From NCBI GenBank assembly GCA_947473475.1, contig CANJBZ010000005.1:1-64000 (forward strand): a stretch of 64,000 nucleotides of DNA. The letters run 5' to 3'. A program made the translations under genes and the position numbers. Positions 36,065 through 44,406 of this stretch are shown here, one piece after another. The notes under the pieces were generated by a model that did not search any database, was not told the DNA's origin, and saw only the letters and a program-made list of their open reading frames with translations. Position 1 is the first letter of the stretch; every line of letters starts with the position of its first letter. This DNA comes from Alphaproteobacteria bacterium. GTDB taxonomy: Bacteria; Pseudomonadota; Alphaproteobacteria; Micropepsales; Micropepsaceae.

Positions 36065-36517
36065 TTATTTATGAATTGGATCGACCCAGGTGACGGTCTG
36101 CGGCGACTCGACGGCCGCTATATCGAGATTGACCACCACCGCTTCGTTGTCGCTGCGGATGACCACGCATTCCAGCGGTTCGTCCGTGCTGGCGTTGATT
36201 TCCTGATGCGGCACATAGGGCGGCACGAAAATAAAATCACCGGCTCCCGCTTCGGCGGTGAATTCCAGATGCTCCCCCCAGCGCATGCGCGCGCGGCCTC
36301 GGATCACGTAAATCACGCTTTCCAATTCGCCATGATGGTGCGCGCCGGTTTTCGCGTCCGGCTTGATCCGCACGGTGCCGGCCCAAATCTTTTGCGCGCC
36401 AACGCGGGCGTAGTTGATTGCCGCCTTGCGTTCCATCCCGGGCGTCTGCGCGGTATTCGGGTCCAGCGAATGGCCCGGAATGACCTGCACGCCGTCATGC
36501 TTCCATTTTTCGCTCAT
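36065..36517 (-). CDS. Single-domain cupin protein
   Basis: 150 residues from ATG 36517; a much longer upstream open frame lies antisense to a better gene and is ignored. The cupin metal motif 1 is GAHHHGELESVIYVIRGRARMRWG (two His, one Glu) and motif 2 is PGDFIFVPPYVPHQEIN-like (AGAGDFIFVPPYVPHQEIN). A ~30-residue N-terminal lead and ~25-residue C-terminal tail complete a compact cytosolic protein. Such cupins bind or convert small molecules or sense them; the role is unknown. Divergent from a secreted-family gene with a family-D repeat in the spacer. Confidence 0.8.
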   Translation of the reverse strand: MSEKWKHDGVQVIPGHSLDPNTAQTPGMERKAAINYARVGAQKIWAGTVRIKPDAKTGAHHHGELESVIYVIRGRARMRWGEHLEFTAEAGAGDFIFVPPYVPHQEINASTDEPLECVVIRSDNEAVVVNLDIAAVESPQTVTWVDPIHK

Positions 36518-36566
36518 GGACGAACTATGCCGCGATGAGAGGCTTGGTGCAAAACCAAACAGACGG

Positions 36567-36652
36567 TCATCCCGGACGGACGCCCGTTTGGCGTCCGATC
36601 CGGGACCCAAGGTGCAACGGCCGGGTGGTTCCCTGCACGAGGCAGGATGACA
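36567..36652. repeat. Family-D palindromic repeat, copy 1
   Basis: Starts GTCATCCCGGA and ends in a partial inverse, CAGGATGAC, with an inner hairpin (ACGGACGCC / GGCGTCCG). It fills the spacer between the divergent cupin and secreted-family genes and may affect both promoters. A second copy lies at 51508-51599. Confidence 0.7.
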
Positions 36653-36703
36653 AAGAACATTCGAACCCGATAAAACGCAAAGCACTTCCGAAAGTCGAAA
36701 ACG

Positions 36704-37513
36704 ATGCCTCGCGTCCAAATCCCATGTTTCACCGCCGTGTTGCTCGTCTTCACACCCGCTCTTGCAGCCCCGGCCCATCCCGATATTTCCGGCATTTGGA
36801 CGCGAGGAGGGGCGGCGGAAACGGCTTTTCTGCCGCCGCCATCCGGTCCTGGTCCGGTGATGAATCTGCTTCCGACGCCGCCGGGCGCCGGGGCGGGCGG
36901 GGGGCTTGTGATCAACCACTGGCAGGGCGATTACAACGCGCCCATCCTGCAGCCTTGGGCAGTGGAAAAAGTGCGCGCCCATACCGAGGCGGACCGCGCC
37001 GGCCTGCCGATGAATTCGGCGCAGGAAACCTGCTGGCCGATGGGTGTGCCCTATATCCTCGAACTGAACATGCACACGCAGTTCATGGAGGATGCGAGGC
37101 AGGTGACCATCCTGTACGAGCGTCACATGCAGGCGCGGGTGATCCCGCTCAATGCCGCGCACCGCACGAATATCAAGCCGAGCTGGTTCGGCGATTCCGT
37201 CGCGCGCTGGGAAGGCGATACGCTGGTCATCGACACCGTTGGAATCGACACCCGGACATGGGTCGACGTGTTCGCGACGCCCCACACGGATAAGCTCCAC
37301 GTCGTGGAACGCTATCGTCTGCTGGATGCGAACAGGATGCAGGGGGAGGTCCGCGTCGAGGACCCCGGCGCTTTCACCACGCCTTGGACCGGCATCGTCA
37401 ATTACCGCCGCGACCGCGAGCCCTATCTGGAAGTCGCCTGCAGCGAAAACAACATCAATCCCGTGACCCACGAATCCATGGGCACCCCAATCGCGCAGAA
37501 GCCGGACTTCTGA
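36704..37513 (+). CDS. Secreted protein of an uncharacterised family, paralogue 1
   Basis: 269 residues with a signal peptide (MPRVQIPCFTAVLLVFTPALA). It shares with the proteins at 37672 and 43460 these conserved blocks: Cys near VP (ETCWPMGVP), KPSWFGDS, WEGDTLVIDTVG, TPHTDKLHVVER, VEDP and a second Cys in ACSENN. This family is common in soil alphaproteobacteria and acidobacteria and has no known function; the two conserved cysteines suggest a disulfide-stabilised periplasmic fold. I place no enzyme label on it. Confidence 0.7.
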   Translation: MPRVQIPCFTAVLLVFTPALAAPAHPDISGIWTRGGAAETAFLPPPSGPGPVMNLLPTPPGAGAGGGLVINHWQGDYNAPILQPWAVEKVRAHTEADRAGLPMNSAQETCWPMGVPYILELNMHTQFMEDARQVTILYERHMQARVIPLNAAHRTNIKPSWFGDSVARWEGDTLVIDTVGIDTRTWVDVFATPHTDKLHVVERYRLLDANRMQGEVRVEDPGAFTTPWTGIVNYRRDREPYLEVACSENNINPVTHESMGTPIAQKPDF

Positions 37514-37524
37514 TTCCACCAAAT

Positions 37525-37643
37525 CTCACCATGGCCGGGCTTGACCCGGCCACCCAGCGCGCCCGCGTCTGCGGGCGCAAAAGAATCATCGGCTCGCGGA
37601 CGCTCGCCTGCTGGGTGGCCGCCTCAAGGGCGGCCATGGTGAG
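37525..37643. repeat. Family-C palindromic repeat, copy 1
   Basis: About 119 bp with ends CTCACCATGGCC and GGCCATGGTGAG and inner halves that pair (GGCCGGGCTTGACCCGGCC). The middle is the reverse complement of the copy at 45317-45436. It lies between two converging genes. Confidence 0.85.
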
Positions 37644-37671
37644 AGTTTAAGTCCTCTCAGTCCAAAATGGC

Positions 37672-38460
37672 TTAAAACGCCGGATGCAAATCCATCGGCA
37701 TCCCCTTCACCGGCTCACCGCTGAAAGGATCGGTGTTGTTTTCCGAGCACGGGTCTTCGCCGAAACCCTCTTTGAACGGATGAAAGGTCAGTGAGGCGTC
37801 GAAGGGCTTGGTGAACACGCCGGGGTCTTCGATGTGATAGTCGATCCGAATCTCGCGCGGGCTCACGCGCCTTATCCGTTCGACGACGTGGAGCTTTTCC
37901 GTGTGCGGAGTCCCGAAGCGGTCGAACGGCACGACGTCGCGGGTTTTGATGCCGACCGTGTCGATCACCAGCGTGTCGCCCTCGTAGTGGCCGACTGATT
38001 CTCCGTACCAGGATGGTTTCACATCCTTGGAATGCGGCACATTCAGGTACACATGCCTAACCTGCCCCTGGTTGGCGATGACCATCGTCACCTTGTCGTT
38101 CTGCTGCAGGAACGCGTAGCCCTGGTGCAGCGTCATGACGCCAGGAACGGACGTCGGCAAACACAGGGCGTGGGCGTGCGGCGGCGCGCGTCCCGCATGG
38201 CTTTCCTCGGCCCAGAATTTCACCTGAGCGGCCGCGTCGGGCCGCAAAATCGGATTTTTATAATCGCCCTCCGGCCACTGAATATTACCGGACGCATTCG
38301 TCACCGGACCCGGCCCGCCATTTTCCGGCGGCGCCAGATCGAAACCCGGCCCTTCCCACCAGCCCGAGAGATCCGGAACGGGTGCTATCTCCTGTGCCGA
38401 TGCCGCCGGGATGGCTAACATCATCGCCGCAAGAAACATTCGACTGCGCATAGCGTTCAT
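37672..38460 (-). CDS. Secreted protein of an uncharacterised family, paralogue 2
   Basis: 262 residues from ATG 38460, signal peptide MNAMRSRMFLAAMMLAIPAASA. The shared blocks are CLPTSVPG, KPSWYGESVGHYEGDTLVIDTVG, FGTPHTEKLHVVER, IEDPG and CSENN. It lies 71 bp downstream of the MBL hydrolase gene, but a strong terminator sits in that spacer, so it may have its own promoter. Converges with paralogue 1 across a family-C repeat. Function unknown. Confidence 0.7.
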   Translation of the reverse strand: MNAMRSRMFLAAMMLAIPAASAQEIAPVPDLSGWWEGPGFDLAPPENGGPGPVTNASGNIQWPEGDYKNPILRPDAAAQVKFWAEESHAGRAPPHAHALCLPTSVPGVMTLHQGYAFLQQNDKVTMVIANQGQVRHVYLNVPHSKDVKPSWYGESVGHYEGDTLVIDTVGIKTRDVVPFDRFGTPHTEKLHVVERIRRVSPREIRIDYHIEDPGVFTKPFDASLTFHPFKEGFGEDPCSENNTDPFSGEPVKGMPMDLHPAF

Positions 38461-38479
38461 GGCTCGGCACTCAAGAAAA

Positions 38480-38509
38480 CGGGCCGGAACGGTATCCCAT
38501 TCCGGCCCG
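38480..38509 (-). terminator. Intrinsic terminator after the MBL-fold gene
   Basis: 10-bp stem CGGGCCGGAA / TTCCGGCCCG with a 10-nt loop, followed on the minus strand by TTTTCTTG: a good rho-independent terminator for the MBL-fold gene (stop at 38532), limiting read-through into paralogue 2. Confidence 0.75.
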
Positions 38510-38531
38510 CTATTGTTCAGCAAATCGCCCG

Positions 38532-39458
38532 TTACGCCGGGTTGGCCTTCGCGCCCTTCAGCGAGCGGTAGACCATCTTGACCATATTGTCGTCGGCCAT
38601 TTGATTGGTGTGAAGATCCTTGCCGATCGCGGCCAGCGGCTTGTCGGCGACCGCCTGATCTTCCGTCTTGCCGGCCTTGATTTCCGTCTGCACGGCATCG
38701 CGCACGCGCACCAGAAGGTCGTGATACTTCTGAATGTCGGCCTTGCTTGCCAGCGCACCGTGACCGGGCACGTATTTCGTCTGGTCGTTGCCCAACTTCA
38801 GATAGGTTTCGACCGTGGCAATGATGCCGTTGATGCTGCCGCCATTGGCGTAGTCGATGGTGACATAACGCTCGCCGGTGCTGACGGTGTCGCCGGTTAC
38901 AATTACATCGGCGGCCGGGAAGTACACATAGGAGTCGGTGTCGGTGTGCGCGCTCGCCGGATGGTTCACCATCGCGGACTGGCCATCGACCATGAGCTGC
39001 AGGCCTTCGGTCGTATAGGTCTTGGTGGGAACGCCCATCTTGGGCGAAGGCGCGGTCTTCGCGCCCGACATACCGTTGGTCGAGCCATGCTCCAGGCGCA
39101 GGGCGAGATTTTGATGCGCCACGACGGTGATTCCGTCCTTGGCGAAATTTTCATTGCCGCCCGTGTGATCGCCGTGGAAATGCGTGTTGATCAGATATTT
39201 CACCGGCTTGCCGCCGGAGACTTTGGCGACAGCCGCGGCGATCTTGTCGTGCAAGGGCGCGAACTCACCATCGACCTGAATGGCGCCGTCGCTGCCGACA
39301 GCCACCACCATGTTTCCGCCTTGGCCTTCCATCATGTAGACATTATGGCCGAGCGGCGTGGTCTTGATTTCAACTTTCGAAAAATCCTGCTGTGCGTACG
39401 CCATGGTCGCTGCGACGCTGATCGCGCTCGCGAATGCGATTCCGTATCCAAGCTTCAT
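38532..39458 (-). CDS. Secreted MBL-fold metallo-hydrolase
   Basis: 308 residues from ATG 39458, preceded by GAGGGA. Signal peptide MKLGYGIAFASAISVAATMAYA. Zinc ligands appear as NTHFHGDHTGG (HxHxDH), a His in NHPASAHTDTDSYVYFP, an Asp in DVIVTGDTVS and a His in YVPGHGA. This is the layout of periplasmic MBL proteins of the quinoprotein-relay (QPNC) or subclass B beta-lactamase-like groups; a true beta-lactamase cannot be concluded. Single-gene transcript, ended by the hairpin at 38480-38509. Confidence 0.8.
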   Translation of the reverse strand: MKLGYGIAFASAISVAATMAYAQQDFSKVEIKTTPLGHNVYMMEGQGGNMVVAVGSDGAIQVDGEFAPLHDKIAAAVAKVSGGKPVKYLINTHFHGDHTGGNENFAKDGITVVAHQNLALRLEHGSTNGMSGAKTAPSPKMGVPTKTYTTEGLQLMVDGQSAMVNHPASAHTDTDSYVYFPAADVIVTGDTVSTGERYVTIDYANGGSINGIIATVETYLKLGNDQTKYVPGHGALASKADIQKYHDLLVRVRDAVQTEIKAGKTEDQAVADKPLAAIGKDLHTNQMADDNMVKMVYRSLKGAKANPA

Positions 39459-39762
39459 CGGGTAGTCCCTCTCCATTTAATCTCGTGGGCGGCATTTCTT
39501 ATGCCGGCGCTTGTCCAGCGGCCAGCGTGCCGGGCGGGACTATAGCCATTTCCGCAGGCATCCGCACCGGGCCCGTGCTTTGGGCTTTTCGCCTTGCAAA
39601 CAAATGCCATGCAGGGAGCCGGGTTCCCGAACCCGTCCAGGCAAGTCCCCCGGGAATCAGGAAAATTTATAGACAAATCAATGTAATTACGGCCTTCGGC
39701 CTTTGCCGGGCAGCAAGAACTGTCCAGTACAAAGGTGGGGCGCATTCGTCCAAGGCACACTC
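39459..39762. other. 304-bp intergenic region before the ParA-like gene
   Basis: No gene seen. Short GC hairpins occur (for example ACGGCCTTCGGCCTTT near 39690), and the stretch AATTTATAGACAAATCAATG just before them is AT-rich and may contain the promoter of the ParA-like gene. Confidence 0.35.
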
Positions 39763-40659
39763 ATGATCGTAGTCGCCATCGCATCCCAGAAGGGCGGTTC
39801 GGGTAAGACGACCTTGTCTGGGCACCTTGCCGTCGAGGCTGATAAAGCCGGGGCGGGACCCGTAACGCTGATCGATACCGACCCGCAGGGCTCACTCTCC
39901 CAATGGTGGAACGCCCGTGCGGCGCGAAGCCCCCAATTCGCCAAAGTCGGCGCCTTCGAGCTGGAGGCCGCGCTGAATCATCTGGCGCGTACGGGAACCC
40001 GTATCGCCATCATCGATACTCCGCCGGCCATTTCCGATTCCATTTCGCACGTTATAGCCCATGCCGATCTGGTGATCGTGCCGACGCGCCCCTCGCCGCA
40101 CGATCTGCGCGCGGTTGGCGCCACGGTCGACATGGCGGAACGCTTCGACAAGCCGCTCATCTTTGTTGTGAATGGCGCAACGGCGCGGGCCCGCATCACC
40201 GGCGAAGCGGCGGTCGCGCTGTCCCAGCATGGCGTGGTGGCGCCGGTCACGCTGCATCATCGCGTCGACTTTGCCGCCAGCATGGTGGACGGCCGCACAG
40301 TGGGGGAAGTCGTCCCGAAATCGGCGTCCGCGAAGGAAATGACGGAGCTCTGGGTTTACATCCAAGAGCGGCTGGCGCGCCTGACCAAAGACAACAGCCT
40401 GTTGCCTGGAAATCGCGCGACGCATTTGTCGTTGTCACCGTTGTTGGGCCTGGATGCCCACGATGCGCCGGAAAGCGAAGAGATTCCGATGCAGGAGATC
40501 AACCCGGCACAGCCGGTTGTGCAGACGGCGGACTATACTGGCCCCGACCGCCGCGCTGTGCCGCGCAATCCCTCCCTCTTCGGCGTGCCCGAACGGCGCC
40601 CCAATGTGTTCGGCCGCCGGAGCGCGGACCAGTATCCCGACGTGAGTGGCCGAAAATGA
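39763..40659 (+). CDS. Orphan ParA-like ATPase
   Basis: 298 residues from ATG 39763. MIVVAIASQKGGSGKTTLSGH is the deviant Walker A of ParA/Soj/MinD ATPases; TLIDTDPQGSLSQWW and IAIIDTPPAISDS follow as expected. There is no N-terminal helix-turn-helix. The core (~210 residues) is followed by an ~80-residue Pro/Arg-rich tail (GPDRRAVPRNPSLFGVPERR). It overlaps the next gene by 4 bp (ATGA), which strongly suggests a partnered pair. Orphan ParAs of this type position chemoreceptor clusters or other cargo; no parS-like cluster, rep gene or parB is nearby, so plasmid partition is unlikely. Confidence 0.85.
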   Translation: MIVVAIASQKGGSGKTTLSGHLAVEADKAGAGPVTLIDTDPQGSLSQWWNARAARSPQFAKVGAFELEAALNHLARTGTRIAIIDTPPAISDSISHVIAHADLVIVPTRPSPHDLRAVGATVDMAERFDKPLIFVVNGATARARITGEAAVALSQHGVVAPVTLHHRVDFAASMVDGRTVGEVVPKSASAKEMTELWVYIQERLARLTKDNSLLPGNRATHLSLSPLLGLDAHDAPESEEIPMQEINPAQPVVQTADYTGPDRRAVPRNPSLFGVPERRPNVFGRRSADQYPDVSGRK

Positions 40660-41141
40660 ATGGTGGTAAGTTCGCGAGCCTCACGGCAGGGCTCCTCGTG
40701 CGTAAAGGCGAGGCGCATCCGTCCATGATCGGCCCGGCGTCTGTTTTCAATCCATCTCTGCTTCATATGCAACAGAGTCGTACGCAACGGTTTGAGTTCG
40801 TTTCCGGTGCGGAAAGCTCATCGCCGCCGGATCTGGACGCATTGGATCGCACTCCGGATTATGACGGATCTGAGCCGCCCGCAGAGCGCATCGAGCCCGC
40901 GCCGGGCCGCCGCAAGTCGGCAAGTGGGAAGCCGCCTCCTCCGCGGCCGCCCGCCAAACCCCGGCGTCTGATGGTTACACTAAGCTCGCAGGAGTTCGAA
41001 ACGCTGGGGCACATGAGCGTGAAAAAGGGCGCGACGCGGCACCAATTATTGCGTAATGCGCTCGACGAATATATGTCCCTGCTGGGCGAGGAGTTTGGCG
41101 GCTACTGCCAGTGCATCTACACCGGCTGCTCCTGCGATTAG
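40656..41141 (+). CDS. RHH-type partner of the ParA-like protein with Cys-rich tail
   Basis: 161 residues. ATG 40656 overlaps the TGA of the ParA-like gene, so translation is coupled. Residues ~1-100 are Pro/Ser-rich and probably disordered. Residues ~103-140 (RRLMVTLSSQEFETLGHMSVKKGATRHQLLRNALDEYM) look like a ribbon-helix-helix DNA-binding domain. The end is CQCIYTGCSCD, two CxC pairs separated by four residues, a possible metal or cofactor site. Ribbon-helix-helix proteins serve as ParB substitutes in several ParA systems. What it binds is unknown. Confidence 0.65.
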   Translation: MNGGKFASLTAGLLVRKGEAHPSMIGPASVFNPSLLHMQQSRTQRFEFVSGAESSSPPDLDALDRTPDYDGSEPPAERIEPAPGRRKSASGKPPPPRPPAKPRRLMVTLSSQEFETLGHMSVKKGATRHQLLRNALDEYMSLLGEEFGGYCQCIYTGCSCD

Positions 41142-41147
41142 CTCAAA

Positions 41148-41177
41148 CATCACCTCCCCCAACGCGGGGAGGTGATG
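41148..41177. repeat. Short CACCTCCCC palindrome
   Basis: CATCACCTCCCC and GGGGAGGTGATG form a perfect 12-bp stem with a 6-nt loop, 6 bp after the RHH gene stop. The same core recurs at 59426-59452 and, diverged, within 63250-63272. No T-run follows, so it is a repeat element first and at best a weak terminator. Confidence 0.75.
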
Positions 41178-41222
41178 AATATGCGGGCGCCCTCAGCGGT
41201 GGGGCGCACCCTATCGGCCGCT

Positions 41223-42116
41223 CTATCTCGGAAACAATTGCACGCCGTTGGAACTGCTGGAGGCCGAAGAACCGCCGAAGCGCATCCGCTCGCCGATATC
41301 GCAGCCCTTTTCGTAAACCGGATGCGATGACCCACGCGAGGGCATAGTAGCCGCGGTCTTAAACAGTAGCGGGTTCTCGTTCTGCTTTGGACGCGCATCG
41401 GAAATTTCCAGAATAAGCTTCCGCCGCAGCGCCCGCGCCAAATCCTCGAACCCGTGCGCCACTTGAATAAAGGCGCCCGGGCCGCCGATGACGCAGCCGG
41501 CGTAATATTTGTCGAGGTCTTCCAGATAATACACGTCCAACTGATCGGCGGGCGTCATGATGGGAAGACCGTTGATGACAACACCCTGCGCGACAATCTC
41601 ATCGCGCACCTTGTCAACCAAATGGCCCTCATTGTTGGGTCCGTCGCCCGAAACATCGATGACGCGCTTGGTCGCCGTGTATGGGCTCGCCTCCAGCAAG
41701 CGTTGCGCCAGCTCCAAACCGCTGCTTATGGAGGTTTGTACGCCTAGCGTGCGCGGCTTGGATGCCAGCAAATCGGCAAATGCATCGGCGCTCGCCTTGT
41801 CATGCACCACCGTCCAATTGGCGATGACACGGTTTGCCTGGTAGCTGGAGAAATCGAGATAGGCCACCGCAATGCGGCCCAGGGAACCGGCCTGAATGGC
41901 TTTCACCACATCGGGATTGCGAAACGCTGCAATCGCGCCATCACGCTGAAAGCGGGCTTCGTTTTCATCCACGCTGTAGGAAACGTCCGTCACGATGACG
42001 AGCGCAACATCGACCTGCTGCGCGGAAGGCGCCGCCGTCGAGCTTTCCCCGATTGTGCATCCGGCAAGGATTGCCATCCCCAGCCGGACTCCTCCCCAAA
42101 TCTTTGCAGCGGTCAT
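41223..42116 (-). CDS. DUF1194 (VWA-like) lipoprotein-type secreted protein
   Basis: 297 residues with an N-terminal hydrophobic segment and lipobox-like LAGC (MAILAGCTIG). The body matches DUF1194, a von Willebrand A-like domain with MIDAS-type motif DVSYSVD, then AFRNPDVVKAIQAGSLGRIAVAYLDFS, VQTSISSGLELAQRLLEAS and VIDVSGDGPNNEG. It probably binds a divalent metal and a protein partner at the cell envelope. Alphaproteobacterial family without known function. Stands alone; GC-rich Ser tail at the C-terminus. Confidence 0.8.
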   Translation of the reverse strand: MTAAKIWGGVRLGMAILAGCTIGESSTAAPSAQQVDVALVIVTDVSYSVDENEARFQRDGAIAAFRNPDVVKAIQAGSLGRIAVAYLDFSSYQANRVIANWTVVHDKASADAFADLLASKPRTLGVQTSISSGLELAQRLLEASPYTATKRVIDVSGDGPNNEGHLVDKVRDEIVAQGVVINGLPIMTPADQLDVYYLEDLDKYYAGCVIGGPGAFIQVAHGFEDLARALRRKLILEISDARPKQNENPLLFKTAATMPSRGSSHPVYEKGCDIGERMRFGGSSASSSSNGVQLFPR

Positions 42117-42343
42117 TATGGTGTCTCTCGTCGCCCGCCTTTGAGAACGATACTCCCGCGTTTAAGTTACCGGCAATGGCATTGGACGAATTTCACACCG
42201 TCGGCAGGTCAGCGTTAATGCGGGCTGATTTGCGCCCATTTCGGGCCCGGCTTCACGCAATCGGGGATTGGCGTGGGCGCTTTGCCCAAGTAAATTGCCC
42301 GAAGCGCGGCCTTTAAGGCGGCGATCCACCGAGGAGGAACCGC

Positions 42344-43387
42344 ATGCATCCCGAATCCGACAAGCAGAATTCATCCCAAAGCCCCAGCCGCCGCTCCGTG
42401 TTGTCCGGCATCGGCGTTGCCGCCGCAGCAGCCGCGGTGCCGTCCGTGTCGCGCGCGGCCGCAAATACAACGTTCGGGACACAAGGCTTTTGGAACAAGG
42501 AATATGTCGCGAAAAAAGGCGACGTGAAACTTCAGCTTTATCGCCGCCGCATGGCCGAGCCGAAGGCCGGCGACAAGGCAATGCCGACGCTGGTCATGGT
42601 GCATGGCTCCTCCATTGGCGCGCTATCGAGCTGGGACCTCACGGTGCCGGGCGCCGGCGAATACAACATGATGAACGTGTTCGCGCGCTTCGGTTACGAC
42701 GTGTGGGCCATCGACTTTGAAGGCTACGGCAAGTCCGACGTGACCAGCGGCAATTCCGATATCAAGAGCGGCGTCGCCGACTTGGTGGCGGCAGTGCCGC
42801 TGATCGCCAAGGAAACCGGCATGCAGAAGCTGCATTTCATGGGCGAGTCCTCCGGCGCGTTGCGCGTGGCGGCGTTCGCGGCTGCGCACCCCGAACTCGT
42901 GGATCGCGCTTTGCTCGGCGCCTACACCTACACCGGAAAAGATTCGCCGACGTTGACCGAGCGCGCCAAGAACGTGGAGTTCTATCGCACGCACAATCGC
43001 CGTCCGCGCCCGAAGGAAATGATCGAATCGATCTTCACGCGCGACAAGCCTGGCACGTCGGACAACCGCGTTGCCGCCGCGATGGCCGCGTCCGAACTGC
43101 GCTTCGGCGACACCGTCCCGACCGGCACCTATCTCGACATGACGGCAAAGCTGCCGATCATCGAGGCGAAACTCGTGAAGTGCCCGGTGCTGCTGGCGCG
43201 TGGCCAATATGACGGCATCGCGACGGAAGCCGACATTCTGGACTTCTATAGCCAACTTCCCAACCCTGACCGCCAGCTTTCGATCCTGCCGGGTCTGGCG
43301 CACTCGCTTACGCTGGGTCTCAATCGCCAGCTTTATTGGCACGTCGCCAATGGGTTCTTGAGCATGCCCAAGGGGCAGATGGCTTAA
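42344..43387 (+). CDS. Tat-exported alpha/beta hydrolase
   Basis: 347 residues; a GAGGAGG site precedes the ATG. The N-terminus contains SRRSVLSGIGVAAAAAAVPSVSRA, a twin-arginine signal. The fold shows TLVMVHGSSIG (oxyanion strand), the nucleophile elbow GESSGA, DFEGYGKSD and a C-terminal GLAHSL histidine. Likely a periplasmic esterase or related hydrolase. It is followed by an intrinsic terminator, so it is probably a single-gene transcript even though the next gene lies just 73 bp downstream. Confidence 0.8.
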   Translation: MHPESDKQNSSQSPSRRSVLSGIGVAAAAAAVPSVSRAAANTTFGTQGFWNKEYVAKKGDVKLQLYRRRMAEPKAGDKAMPTLVMVHGSSIGALSSWDLTVPGAGEYNMMNVFARFGYDVWAIDFEGYGKSDVTSGNSDIKSGVADLVAAVPLIAKETGMQKLHFMGESSGALRVAAFAAAHPELVDRALLGAYTYTGKDSPTLTERAKNVEFYRTHNRRPRPKEMIESIFTRDKPGTSDNRVAAAMAASELRFGDTVPTGTYLDMTAKLPIIEAKLVKCPVLLARGQYDGIATEADILDFYSQLPNPDRQLSILPGLAHSLTLGLNRQLYWHVANGFLSMPKGQMA

Positions 43388-43408
43388 GCATTTGTGAGAT
43401 TGAACAAT

Positions 43409-43437
43409 CGGCTCCGCCTTCATCGGCGGGGCCGTTT
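43409..43437 (+). terminator. Intrinsic terminator after the Tat hydrolase gene
   Basis: CGGCTCCGCC pairs with GGCGGGGCCG (10 bp including one G-T pair, 6-nt loop) and is followed by TTTGT. It lies 21 bp beyond the stop and before the third secreted-family paralogue. Confidence 0.65.
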
Positions 43438-43459
43438 GTATAAAAAGGGGTGCGCGGCA

Positions 43460-44293
43460 ATGCGGTTCGGTGCGGTTAGCGTTTCGCTTTTGGCAATGTG
43501 GCTCGCCGGTCCCGCGGCGGCGCAGGACAAAATCCCCAACCTTGCGTCCCATGATTTCGCGTGGCTCGCGCTTGGGGTCGATTGGCTCGATCCGCCGCCG
43601 GGTTTGGGACATGGGCCCATCCGTAACGATCCGGCCTATCCGCTGCACGGCAATCGCGACGGGCCGGGGCAGATCACCCCGCGCATCGCCAATATCAAAG
43701 ACCCGGCGCTGAAGCCGTGGGCCGCCAAGCAGATGCAGGAAGCGAACGAGGAAATTCTCTCGGGCAAGCGCGGCCTGCCGTTCTCCGCGCAATCGACCTG
43801 CTATCCCGGCGGCGTCCCCGAGCAATTGCTGACGCCGGCCGAACCCGTCTATTTCATCCAGACCCCCAAGGAAGTGTGGATGGTCTGGGAAAGCGACCAT
43901 CAGGTTCGCCGCGTCTATATGACGGACAAGCATTCCGCGAATGTGAAACCATCCTGGTACGGAGAATCCATCGGCCATTACGAAGACGGCGACACGCTTG
44001 TCGTGGATACCGTCGGTCTTCAGGCGCGCAACTCCTATCTTGATTGGTTCCGCACGCCGCACTCGGAAAAGATGCATGTCGTCGAACGCTTCAAGCTGTC
44101 GCCTGACGAAAAGGTGCTGACCGCGGTGGTGAAGGTGGAAGACCCGGACACGTTCAACGAACCGCTCTATATGTCGCGGCGCTGGAACAAGTCTCCCAAT
44201 CCCCTGCTGGAAATGGTGTGCGCCGAGAACAATCAGGATCGCTTCGGAAAGAATCTCTTTCCCATGCCGCAAGCGAACAGTCCCGACTTCTGA
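43460..44293 (+). CDS. Secreted protein of an uncharacterised family, paralogue 3
   Basis: 277 residues from ATG 43460, with AAGGGG upstream. Signal peptide MRFGAVSVSLLAMWLAGPAAA. Same blocks as paralogues 1 and 2: STCYPGGVP, KPSWYGESIGHYEDGDTLVVDTVG, FRTPHSEKMHVVER, VEDPD and CAENN. One residue is inserted before GDTLV compared with the others. The TGA stop is the first part of a long-range RNA stem (44291-44302), see the regulatory entry. Function unknown. Confidence 0.7.
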   Translation: MRFGAVSVSLLAMWLAGPAAAQDKIPNLASHDFAWLALGVDWLDPPPGLGHGPIRNDPAYPLHGNRDGPGQITPRIANIKDPALKPWAAKQMQEANEEILSGKRGLPFSAQSTCYPGGVPEQLLTPAEPVYFIQTPKEVWMVWESDHQVRRVYMTDKHSANVKPSWYGESIGHYEDGDTLVVDTVGLQARNSYLDWFRTPHSEKMHVVERFKLSPDEKVLTAVVKVEDPDTFNEPLYMSRRWNKSPNPLLEMVCAENNQDRFGKNLFPMPQANSPDF

Positions 44294-44406
44294 CCCAAGC
44301 CTTGGTGCGCCGGAACCACTGTGACAAGCCTGTGACCTCGGTTCCGGCATACTTCCAGTGCGCCGTTGAATAGCTAAAGATTCCACCGACCGAGGCTTGG
44401 GGGTCA
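44291..44406 (+). ncRNA. Possible structured RNA in a 3' region
   Basis: TGACCCAAGCCT (44291-44302) can pair with AGGCTTGGGGGTCA (44393-44406) with one 2-nt bulge, enclosing a perfect 9-bp hairpin GCCGGAACC / GGTTCCGGC (44309-44317 and 44340-44348). The first stem includes the stop codon of paralogue 3. It matches no RNA family I know. A UTR element, small RNA or chance structure are all possible. Confidence 0.35.

Noticed and set aside
39763-41141. Plasmid partition locus or replication origin
   Set aside because: No rep gene, no iterons, no parS-like cluster and surrounded by chromosomal genes.
41148-41177. Intrinsic terminator after the RHH gene
   Set aside because: Good stem but no T-run; the same palindrome recurs elsewhere, so it is listed as a repeat.
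44360-44406. SAM-II riboswitch, because of a GCTAAAG stretch
   Set aside because: The remaining conserved positions and pseudoknot layout are not present and the downstream gene is not in methionine metabolism.
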